Origin: Owenia fusiformis
Lineage: Eukaryota > Annelida > Polychaeta > Sabellida > Oweniidae
DNA length: 64,000 bases
Assembly (NCBI GenBank): GCA_903813345.2
Contig: CAIIXF020000001.1
Coordinates: forward strand, 58,638,270 to 58,702,269
Direction of reading: 5' to 3'
Position 1 is the first letter of the stretch, and the number at the start of each line of letters is the position of its first letter. Position numbers and translations under genes: made by a program. Positions 51,695 to 62,553 of the stretch are shown here, piece by piece. Below the pieces are notes generated by a model. That model saw only the letters and a program-made list of their open reading frames with translations, was not told the origin of the DNA and ran no database searches.

Positions 51695-53387
51695 CCCAAT
51701 ATCTTGAATCGCTTAATACACATTTAATTCTAATACTGAAATCAAGGTCATAGCAAATAAAGGTTGTGAGGAAGATGAAGCTTTTTGTTTAAAAAAAATG
51801 AACATTGTCACTTAAATAAAACATTAATTTTATTCTGAATTATTCAAAAAATAAACTCATAAACAAGTATTATATCATCATGCTCAAAGTCTCATGTTTC
51901 ATACATAAGCTAAATAAATAACCTTAACATTCACACCATACCTTGGTGTGAATAATATAAATAAATCAAAATAAGATTCAATATACAAGGCATTAAGATA
52001 ATGTTACAACCTGGTTGCAGTTACAAAAGTAACCATTTGTTACAAATGCTGACTTAAAAAATGGTTGTTACAATATGTCACAACTTGTTGGTTGTGACAG
52101 AACAATGAAATCTCAATCATTCAGATTTGGAGCGACAGCATGATGAGATTTATCATAGACTATGATCTACTATTGATGTAAAATGTGTAGGTTAAATGGT
52201 GAATACCTGAACTAAGGTTTGTTAAACTCAAACAGGATTTCAGTTGGACCACACAAAGAAACTGTTGATGAATAATTTTAAGTAAAGATACAAAAAATTA
52301 AGGGTTTTCTTAATGGTTTGACAAAATCTATTTTCCACGATTTACTGAGAAATACAGTAAAACAATACTTGCACAATTATATTTGAAATCTAATTAAAAA
52401 ATGGAAAGGCTGCAAAATCAACTAAGGTTACAGTTACAAAATGACACGCTCGGGACTTGAATGAAAACAGTCTATTCTGTACAACTACAAGCAAAATGTT
52501 AAATGCAAATGTAAATGAAAGCCAGAATAAACAAATTGCACAGAAAATTCACGCAATTTGAATAAAACTATTTTTCATCTTTTTTATTTGCATAATATTG
52601 CAATTTTTGTTGTTGTCTTATTCATTGAACAGTATGATAAGCTAAATATATCATTGCATGTGCAACAGCCCCGATCAAAGCTGGGTATCTGCTGCGATGA
52701 TTTCTATTGTTTGAGCTATAGTTCAAACATTTTAAATTGATGTAGGATTCAACCTAGCATAGTAGAAAAATACAAAATCAATGAGCTGCTTCAGAAAAAT
52801 ATGAATATTCAATGTAATATAAACTATCATTGTAATTGCAGGACTGTCTCTGTAAATTTTATTTAGGTAAATATTTCATTCTTTTTCATTTAGCATAACA
52901 TAAAACACACTTTCTCATCACATGTCATCTAGAGTGGCAGTCTCGTCATGCAAGGAAATTAAAATAAAGTGCTTGTTTCTGATCCTAAAAATACACCAAA
53001 ATTGAAAAAATAATTTCAGAAAAATCTTACATAAAATTCCTTACATAGTTGTTGGATAATTGCCTTTTATACATTATACAAGGTGCTTGCACCCTTTATA
53101 ATTGCCAAATGAAATGGTGTGAGCATTTTTTCAATCCTTTGAATATTCAAGAAAAAATAGCCATTCAGCAATTTAATGATAATTGAAACAACTCAAAAAG
53201 GTATGGCATCAAATTGACTTCAATTTTGTTTATTGTAATAAGCCAGATGAATTGATAATTTGATTGATGCCCAAGCATGTGTCTGCAACCAAAGTGATGG
53301 ATATAATATTCAATATACATACACACTCCATCTGTGACCCTCTGCCTCCAATCAATGATATATTCAATTGTCCTTTCAATCAGCTAA

Positions 53388-53413
53388 GGCCACCGGGGTA
53401 CTACATGCCATGT
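53388..53413 (+). repeat. Left inner terminal inverted repeat
   Basis: GGCCACCGGG, five variable bases, ACATGCCATGT. It matches the complement of 59067-59092 at 21 of 21 fixed positions. Confidence 0.8.
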
Positions 53414-53442
53414 GCACCAAGTACAATTAGCATCTTGCCAAG

Positions 53443-54665
53443 TATGAAGTATACATGTTGCCCAGCATGTGGACCAAGTTACAAGTCACATGCTGCCAAG
53501 TCCCATATTCAAAATTTTCGAAGTCTTAATGATAAACCTCGCATGTGCAGCATGTGGACCAAGTTAGCAAGTGACATGGTACCATGTTGCATGTTCAAAT
53601 AGCATCTTGTCAAGTTTAAACTATACATCTCGCATGTGCAGCATGTGGACCAAGTTAGCAAGTGACATGCTGCCATGTTACATGTTCAAATAGCATCTTG
53701 CCAAGTTTAAACTATACATCTTGCATGTGCAGCATGTGGACCAAGTTAGCAAGTGACATGGTACCATGTTGCATGTTCAAATAGCATCTTGCCAAGTTTA
53801 AACTATATATCTCGCATGTGCTGCATGTGGACCAAGTTAGCAAGTGACATGCTGCCATGTTGCATGTTCAAATAGCATCTTGCCAAGTTTAAACTATACA
53901 TCTCGCATGTGCAGCATGTGGACCAAGTTAGCAAGTGACATGCTACCATGTTGCATGTTCAAATAGCATCTTGCCAAGTTTAAACTATACATCTCGCATG
54001 TGCTGCATGTGGACCAAGTTAGCAAGTGACATGCTGCCATGTTGCATGTTCAAATAGCATCTTGCCAAGTTTAAACTGTACATCTCGCATGTGCAGCATG
54101 TGGACCAAGTTAGCAAGTGACATGCTACCATGTTGCATGTTGAAATAGCATATTGCCAAGTTTAAACTATACAACTCGCATGTGCAGCATGTGGACCAAG
54201 TTGCCAAGTGACATGGTACCATGTTGCATGTACAGAGAGCATCTTGCCAAGTTTAAACTATACATCTCGTCTCGCATGTGCAGCATGTGGACCAAGTTAG
54301 CAAGTGACATGCTACCATGTTGCATGTTGAAATAGCATCTTGCCAAGTTTAAACTATACAACTCGCATGTGCAGCATGTGGACCAAGTTGCCAAGTGACA
54401 TGGTACCATGTTGCATGTACAAATAGCATCTTGCCAAGTTTAAACTATACAGCTCGCATGTGCAGCATGTGGACCAAGTTGCCAAGTGACATGGTACCAT
54501 GTTGCATGTACAGATAGCATCTTGCCACGTTTAAACCATACGACTCACATGTGCAGCATGTGGACCAAGTTGCCAAGTGGCATGCTGCCATGTTGCATGT
54601 TCGAATAGCATCTTGCCAAGTTTCAACTATACATCTCTCATGTGCAGCATGTCACATGTGGATCA
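53443..54665. repeat. CATG-rich 91-bp satellite array, about 13 units
   Basis: Each unit runs GCATGTGCAGCATGTGGACC, AAGTTAGCAAGTGACATG, CTACCATGTTGCATGT, then TCAAATAGCATCTTGCCAAG and TTTAAACTATACATCTC. Five CATG words per 91 bp, where random sequence would give well under one. The outermost left unit is the most diverged; inner units differ by a few bases. Alternation of CTGCC, CTACC and GTACC variants suggests pairwise or higher-order amplification. Open frames through it (for example 54019-54222, minus) are repeat artefacts. Confidence 0.92.
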
Positions 54666-54669
54666 AGTT

Positions 54670-56380
54670 CCAAAATGACACGTTTGTTTATTTGGAATGG
54701 GAAATTAAATGATAAAATATATTTTTAAACTAAAAAGTTTGTTTAATGAACGGTAAAACGAATGAAATGAACACAAATTTGGAAAATGTAATTTAAAAAA
54801 TGGTAAATTGGTATATAAGTTTGAGCTTTGTAGTAAGCATATGAAATCATCCTCTACAATATTCTTGGTTAGCTGACCACTAACTCCCGGGCACTGACTA
54901 CATTTGTATTCTGCCACTCTCAGGCCAGTAGTCAGCTTTTACCAGGGAGGGAAGCAGGGGGGAGGGCTGTTTTTAAAGAATTCCATGAGGGATTTGACTT
55001 TTCCTTTGCATTATACCTTAGAATTCACACATGTAAAATGTTTCAATATGATAATAATAGATTACTAACTTTATGTTCTCATAAAACAAAAATATATTGC
55101 AGAGAATAATTTATTATGTAGAGATGATTTTATTATGGAATAATTGTGAAGTAATAAACTTGTTAATGTTACAAAGCTATGAACAGCATATTACTGTATC
55201 ATATACAATTATTCTAACACAATTCTAAACACATGTGAACATTATAGTATCCTTGTATTAATGTTCCAATCTGAGTGTCAGTTAGTTCACTAAGTAGGCT
55301 CCCTGGTCAGAAACATCTTGAATTCTTGAATAAGTAGAAATAAGAATATAACTGTATTTATGTAGAATTGAAAATCTGTATATCTGTCAATATAGAACAT
55401 TTACCATTGCCCATGAGTTTTCTGCTCTGTAGAAAGACCATAAATGCACATCTTTATGAATTTATATAATCAATAGCACTTTAAGTCCCCATATAAGGTC
55501 TAAATCACTTTGGCTTATACTGTAGTCTTACTCAGTGTTATATGGAAGAATGTGAAACTTATTTTAATTGCTAATTATGAATTTATATAAAACTAACTTT
55601 TATAACTAACTTTTAGAGATCACATATATATTCTAATAAGCGATAATTCACACCAATGCATAGCATTCATCCTCACATGATTTTGGTGAAAAATTAAGAA
55701 AATTGGTTCAAGAATAGGCGAGAAATGAACTCGTCAATGCTTTAAAATGGTTCAGAGAAAAATGTATTTCAAAATTTCTTCTTTCCTCCCGTATTTTTGA
55801 CTGAAATCTCCCTTAATCTACCGTGTTTGAGCTAAATCTACAGTCAGTAACCTTGATTATTGGACTTCTTTCTTTTACTTTCAGTTTTACAGCAGGGAAA
55901 TGTATATTTTCTGTAAAAACTGAGCGAGCAAAGGAACCCTCATAATACTTGTTCAGGGCCAACTTACATCATGGGCTTTTAATAATCAGCCTGATTACTC
56001 ATTAATTTTTGTCATATTCTTTTGTTTTCCCATTTCATTTGACTAAATGAACTTTCATTTAACTTTTATTCACCATAACCTCGTTCAAAACCAATTTCAG
56101 GTTGGCAGGTCTGACGTTAGTTGCAAAATATTTTTGATATGCTAAACCATTGAAGTGGCGCATCATTAAAAAAAATTCAACTTTTATTTGAAAAATGGCG
56201 GGAAATTTGATAACGAGAAATGAAAAAATTCAAAAAATGAATTTAACCCTTACCCCAAAAAATGAATTTAACCCTAAGACCATGAATATGTGTGTCAAAA
56301 ATGTAAAATAAATTAAAAAATGAATTCCATAAATAAATAAATTTTTCTATGTCAAAATATAAAAAAAAAGAATTTAATTC
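54670..56380. other. AT-rich spacer between the two satellites
   Basis: No gene or conserved frame recognised. A G-rich patch (54940-54970) recalls the ends of the CCGTAGCC-type MITE. Telomere-like CCCTAA words begin near 56385. Confidence 0.45.
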
Positions 56381-58220
56381 TAACCTTAACCCTAACCCTA
56401 ACCATCCCCAACCCTATTAAACCAGATGGAGTTTTAAATGATTACCTAACCCTGACCTACCCACTGAGGACACAGGACGCGTACCAGACCCTAATGATAC
56501 AGGGTCTACTTGGCAGGAGCAGCGATCGCTATCAGTAGGGTCTGGCACATGAACACCGCTCCTGCAAAGAGAAATGAGTTAACCGTAGCCTTAACCCTAA
56601 CCCTAATTACCAACCCCAACCCTATCAAACCAGATGGAGTTTTAAATGATTACCTAACCCTGACCTACCCACTGAGGACACAGGACGCGTACTAGACCCT
56701 AATGATACAGGGTCCAATTGGCAGGAGCGGTAATCGCATACCAGACCCTAATGATACAGAGTCCACTTGGCAGGAGCAGCGTTCGCATACCAGACCCTAA
56801 TGATACAAGATCCACTTGGCAGGAGCGGCAATTGTGTACCAGACCCTATTAATGATACAGGGTCCACTTGGCAGGAGCGGCGTTTGCATACCAGACCCTA
56901 ATGATACAGGATCTACTTAGCAGGAGCAGCGATCCCTAACCAACCCTATTAAACCAGATGGGGTTTTAAATGATTACCTAACCCTGAACTACCCACTGAG
57001 GACACAGGACACGTACCAGACCCTAATGATACAGGAACCACTTTGCAGGAGCGGCGATCGTGTCCCAGACCCTAATGATAGAGGGTCCACTTGGCAGGAG
57101 CGGCATTCGTGTACCAGACCCTAATGATACAGGGTCCACTTGGCAGGAGCGGCGATCGTGTACCAGACCCTAATGATAGAGGGTCCACTTGGCAGGAGCG
57201 GCATTCGTGTACCAGACCCTAATGATACAAGGTTCACTTTGCAGGAGCAGCGATCGCTATCAGTAGGGTCTGGCACATGAACACCGCTCCTGCAAAGTGA
57301 AATGAGTTTAAACCGTAACCTCAACCCACCCTAACCAACCCTATTAAACCAGATGGGGTTTTAAATGATTACCTAACCCTGACCTACCCACTGAGGACAC
57401 AGGACACGTACCAGACCCTAATGATACAGGGTCCACTTGGCAGGAGCAGCGTTCGCATACCAGACCCTAATGATACAAGATCCACTTGGCAGGAGCGGCA
57501 ATTGTGTACCAGACCCTAATGATACAGGGTCCACTTGGCAGGAGCGGCGTTTGCATACCAGACCCTAATGATACAGGATCTACTTAGCAGGAGCAGCTAT
57601 CCCTAACCAACCCTATTAAACCAGATGGGGTTTTAAATGATTACCTAACCCTGAACTACCCACTGAGGACACAGGACGCGTATCAGACCCTAATGATACA
57701 GGGTCCACTTGGCAGGAGCGGCGATCATGTACCAGACCCTAATGATAGAGGGTCCACTTGGCAGGAGCGGCATTCGTGTACCAGACCCTAATGATACAAG
57801 GTTCACTTTGCAGGAGCAGCGATCGCTATCAATAGGGTCTGGCACATGAACGCCGCTCCTGCAAAGTGAAATGAGTTTAAACCGTAACCTCAACCCACCC
57901 TAACCAACCCTATTAAACCAGATGGGGTTTTAAATGATTACCTAACCCTGACCTACCCACTGAGGACACAGGACACGTACCAGACCCTAATGATACAGGA
58001 ACCACTTTGCAGGAGCGGCGATCGTGTCCCAGACCCTAATGATAGAGGGTCCACTTGGCAGGAGCGGCATTCGTGTACCAGACCCTAATGATACGAGGTC
58101 AACTTGGCAGGAGCTGCGATTGCGTACCAGACCCTAATGATACAGGGTCAACTTGGCAGGAGCGGTGATCACATACCAAACCCTAATGATAAAGTGTCCA
58201 CTTGGCAGGAGCAGCGTTCA
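56380..58220. repeat. CCCTAA-flavoured satellite with 47-bp subunits and 569-bp higher-order period
   Basis: The basic ~47-bp subunit is CCAGACCCTAATGATACAGG, GTCCACTTGGCAGGAGCGGC and a variable GATCGTGTA-type linker, repeated some 25-30 times. It contains an imperfect hairpin, GACCCT...AGGGTC. Blocks are punctuated by a ~100-bp segment (CCAACCCTATTAAACCAGAT, then ACTGAGGACACAGGAC). The stretches at 57121-57324 and 57690-57893 are nearly identical at a spacing of 569 bp, and the CTATTAAACC at 57341 and 57910 repeats the same spacing. Inverted subunits occur where GCAGGAGCAGCGATCGC faces GAACACCGCTCCTGC. Confidence 0.9.
56385..56404. repeat. Short telomere-like CCCTAA run
   Basis: CCTTAACCCTAACCCTAACC, about three telomere-type repeats, at the left edge of the satellite; a second short run is at about 56592-56604. 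Too short to be a telomere and internal to the transposon-like element. Confidence 0.7.
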
Positions 58221-59066
58221 CGGTTCACGTACATCTTTTATTGACTCAGATGTCATCACAATGACATATTAGTCAGTACAATGTACAATATACAAAAATA
58301 ACTTAGACTAAACTAACTACAAAATACAAAATGTAAACAACATGACAAATGCAAAAATATAAGTTATGAGTCAAGTTTTAAATACAGCATAAGAAAATGT
58401 AAAATATCAGTGTGATGTATCATTGACACAATGTTCATCCAACACATATACAATGTATGAATTAAAGATCATTGCCAGGATCAATAAATGACTATGTCTG
58501 TTGAACTTGGCAACATGCACACATGGCACCACCAACATTTCTGGTACATGGTACAGATGCTAATACAAGATGGCAAGTGGAACCATGTTGAGCATTAATA
58601 GACATTATTATAACATGGACATCCAACATGCCATGCTACAGCCAATAGCCATATTTATCACATGACAACATGCTGTACTTGGTAAGTTGTGAACTTGGGA
58701 TCACTTGAATCAAGGTACTTGGCACACATGCAAATATAAGATGGCAAGTATGCCAATGCAACATGAATAAATCAACATGCACATCCAACATGCGAACATG
58801 GCAGTACTCACAAATTCTGATACATGTACACATGCTAAAACAAGATGCCATGTCCAACCAAAATAGTACATGTTCCAATCTAGAATAAATCTTGAATTAT
58901 CACTTGCACATTCAACATGCCATGTTGAGCCAGTTGCTCTGTCTTTCACATGCTAGACCAGTAGCATCTTGTCAGAAAGGTACTTGCTAAAATATTGCCA
59001 TGTTACAAACAAGTATATGCCAAGTGACTGCATCTTGTAGATATTACCACTTGGCAACATGGCAGA

Positions 59067-59092
59067 ACATGGCATGTTTGGACCCGGTGGCC
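59067..59092 (-). repeat. Right inner terminal inverted repeat
   Basis: ACATGGCATGT, five variable bases, CCCGGTGGCC; complement of the left inner repeat at 53388-53413. Confidence 0.8.
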
Positions 59093-59107
59093 ATAAATGC
59101 TTTCAAT

Positions 59108-61386
59108 AGGGACAAATATGCCAAGATGACTATCAACCTGTTGACTTATGACTAGATGAATGTATTTTTTTGTTGATGCATGTTAGGCATTTGTGAAATG
59201 TAGGATTCCAAGTTATTCCTAAAATAACCTTTTACTCTTTTTGAGTTTTTCTTAAAGTTACATGAAGTTCACAAATTAACTTTTACTCTTTTTGAGTATC
59301 TCTTAATCTTACATGTAGTTCACAAACAAGTCAATATACTTGTAGAGTCCAGAGTAAAATAAATAAACTTGTAAACAAAAGTTAAGTAAAACCACTTCAA
59401 ACCATACAAAATTAATATGAATCAATAATTCAAAAAACATGGCATGGTCAGAATCAATTTAAAACTTTGAGATATATGATATATAATAATTTTGTTGAAG
59501 AGTTTAAATACAATTTTTAAATACATATTGTTCATGATAAGCTTAGCTGTTTGATATATGAGATGAGCTTTTCCAAGGTATGGTTAAGGTATATTGAAAC
59601 TAACGAGAGGATGTATTTTTTCATAACCTCAGCCAGTCCATTTTCTTTACAACCGCATGGAATAATGGGATTAGTTTTTGCAATCAACACGGAATAATAT
59701 TTTACAATAGTGGCTTAATTTCAAACTCAGACAATAGAACATTGATGTAAAATAATTCTTTGTGGAAGACATTAAAACGTCATGCAGCATTTGTTAGGTA
59801 GTATTGGATTACCATGTCGGTGTCCCCATAGATTATTGCACAGTGGATCAACCGATCTATGGGAGCAATATGTTACATTGCAATTTACTGTCATTTCACA
59901 TTCAGTTTCAGGGCATTGGGAACTTGGAAATCAAACAAACTTCAGCTAATTTTTGATAAATGAATTATTTTTTTAATTTGCAACATGAATGACCTGCCAC
60001 ATTGAACTCTCATGATTGTTTCATGTTCTCCCAGGCTACTGTACAATTATTGAATTGTGTTTTTCCATCTTCTTTCGTGACGATTATCATTTAATAACAC
60101 ATCAGTATATTAAGCTTGATACAGTATGTATTTTTTGCAATCTCCTTTTTATTTAACACTACAGTACAACCCATGGTGCTGAAAATTGTGTGAGTTTGAC
60201 AAAGGATCTCTATCCCTAGTTTGACAAAAGCTATTGTATAATGCATACAAAATTATATTATTTCACTATTACTTTTTGACAACTTTTCAAAATGCACTAT
60301 TTAGGGAGACAATTGTTTGATTTAATATCTTGTACAGGGCAAATACTACATAGTTAATAAATGGATATGATTCACACCTCACAGGGTAAATACCCTGAAT
60401 GTCCTTGAAAATAGTACACCAGGATAACAGTAAAATATTTGTGATCCATGTATACTATCTAATAAAGTCTGTGCTAATACTGTATATTTCTTAAATATGT
60501 TGCAGTGTCATGTTTCAGATCCAATAGTTATAGAGTTAATATATATATTTATCAAAAATGATGACAAAGATGGGAGCATTAATCATAATTTGTCAATAAT
60601 TATTAAATAAGGGCATGTATCTATGATATTAATATTTTAGTAATAATGTATTAATGGTACTATAATGACACTGTAAACCCAAAACTATTGTAAAACACTA
60701 GAGAAATAGATTTAAGAAAAAATAACAATGAAGTACAAATTGGAAACAAAAAATTGTTTTAGATACAATGAATCAAAATCCCCATCTGAATGTAGCCATT
60801 TTTGTTCTGGAAAGCTTGTGCAAATGGATTATGCAAAATAGGCGCTCAACAACTTGAAGTACATAACTTATTGGCCACTCTGTATTGTGCTGATGTACTA
60901 TTATTCAAGGATGCAAAACAATCTGATAAAATGTAACACATGACAACAATTTATCAACCCACTATATTTGCACTGCACACGATCTACTCTTGCATGAATT
61001 ACTGTACTATCAGGCATAGTATATTAATACTTGGATTCTGATTTCTTAGGGGGATAATTAGCATGAAACACTGAGATTTGGAACACCAGAAGTCTGATTA
61101 TTTATTTATAAATATTTCACTTAGAGCATAGAGGATAATAATTCTTCCCGCAAGAATTGCCACTCGTTGTAACGCAACACAACTACGCAGTTGGCAGTAA
61201 TTAATATTTCACTTTAATCTGCCAATAATTTACTGTTGTTAGCTACTGTTGTGTTTTTGTCACATAAATAAATAGTATTGGGTTCATGATTATGCATAAT
61301 GACAGTGACTTTGTATTAATCTACCTTTGTATTTTGAAAGAGAAGGTGATGTTCATGATAATCAATATCCAGTAAAACCAATCTAA
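59108..61386. other. AT-rich intergenic DNA
   Basis: No gene seen. A ~57-bp direct duplication lies at about 59228-59330 (CTTTTACTCTTTTTGAGT, then ACATG(A/T)AGTTCACAAA, twice). Otherwise AT-rich without recognised content. Confidence 0.5.
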
Positions 61387-62553
61387 AACCAGAACAACGG
61401 CAACGCCAAAGCGTAGCGAATCCCATCGAACAGCCATGGCTGGCATATTTACAAACAAAGTATATAGCACAAATGGCAGCCATTTTCAAAATGGCCACCT
61501 TCTACCATTAGACAGTGTCATTAGACAGTGTGCCATGCTTATAGTATTCACATACCAAATATGAACAAAATCGCTCCACTACTTTTTGAGTTATAGTGAA
61601 ATATGTTAAAATGGTGGCTATTTTTCAAAATGGCTGCCTCCTACCAAAAGTGTCATTAGACAGTGTGCCATGCTTAAAGTATTCACATACCAAATATGAA
61701 AAAAATCGCTCCACTACTTTTCGAGTTTTAGTAAAATATGTTAAAATGGCGGCCATTTTTCAAATTGGCCACCTTCTACCAATAGTGTCATTAGACAGTG
61801 TGCCATGCTTATAGTATTCACATACCAAATATAAACAAAATCGCTCCACTACTTTTCGAGTTATAGTAAAATACGTTAAAACGGCGGCCATTTTTCAAAA
61901 TGACCTCCTTCTACCAAAAGTGTCATTAAACAGTGTGCCATGCTTATATTATTCACATACCAAATATGAACAAAATCGCTCCACTACTTTTCAAATTATA
62001 GTAAAATACGTTAAAATGGCGACCATTTGCAAAATGGCGGCCATTTTGAAAAACGGCCGCCTTCTACCAAAAGTGTTATTAGACAGTGTGCCATGCTTAT
62101 AGTATTCACATACCAAATATGAACGAAATCGCTCCACTACTTTTCGAGTTACAGCAAAAATCATAAAATTACGAGTAAAGGCCGCCATTTTTCAAGATGG
62201 CTGCCATGTGCTTCTTTAATATCTACATTTCTAGCTTTATTAATGTCCTATATAATTTTTTTACATTTAAAACATATTCCTATGACAGTTTTACATATTG
62301 CACCTAAATTACTGTAAAATCGGCACTAAAATGGCCGCCATTTTTAAATGAGCGGCCATTTTCAAAATCGGCTTTCGAGCAGAACTTTTACCCCCACAGG
62401 GTATATGTGTACAAAATATGAACAAAATCGGGCTAACGGTATTTGAGTTATTGCCCGGACGGACGGACGGACGTACGGACGGACGGACGGACGTACGGAC
62501 GGACGGACGGAGGCGTTCCCTATATCCCTCCGAACTTCGTTCGATGGGATAAT
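61387..62553. mobile_element. Non-autonomous element with YY1-motif units and (GGAC)n tail, copy 2
   Basis: Same orientation and ends as 11122-12143 (AACCAGAACAACGGCAACGC ... GTTCGATGGGATAAT). About five tandem units here, against four to five in copy 1, so unit number varies. The tail from AGTAAAGGCCGCCATTTTTC through the GGAC run is almost identical between copies, which implies recent activity. Short open frames inside (for example 62309-62584, minus) are repeat artefacts. Confidence 0.82.

Larger units (their letters stand above)
49401..53372. other. AT-rich intergenic region upstream of ZSWIM
   Basis: No gene seen. Contains a ~130-bp AT-rich tandem repeat (50131-50540) and MITE copy B (51464-51694). 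The remainder is AT-rich filler. Confidence 0.5.
53381..59099. mobile_element. Giant (5.7 kb) non-autonomous hAT-like element carrying two satellites
   Basis: Flanked by an exact 8-bp direct repeat CTTTCAAT (53373-53380, 59100-59107). Ends are inverted: CAGCTAAGGCCACCGGG on the left and, complemented, CATTTATGGCCACCGGG on the right. Five bases further in, both ends share ACATGCCATGT, then CCAAGT and GATGC/GCATC words. An 8-bp duplication and a CA-starting tip fit hAT transposons. No transposase or other conserved frame is seen inside. Contents in order: CATG-rich 91-bp array (53443-54665), AT-rich unique DNA (54670-56380), CCCTAA-flavoured satellite (56380-58220), AT-rich DNA, and a right arm (58500-59092) of irregular CATG, ACTTGGCA and AAGATGGCAAGT words that looks like a diverged inverted relative of the left array. 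Confidence 0.7.

Noticed and set aside
53264-54409. Repetitive peptides (MCSMWTKLASD-like) encoded by the CATG array
   Set aside because: Frames follow the satellite unit on both strands and are broken by unit variants; no sign of coding selection.
53443-54665. CRISPR-like array
   Set aside because: Period is 91 bp with no unique spacers, in animal DNA; it is a satellite.
57121-57893. Two near-identical minus-strand frames (MRLRFKLISLCRSG...) as a gene family
   Set aside because: They are the same satellite segment 569 bp apart.
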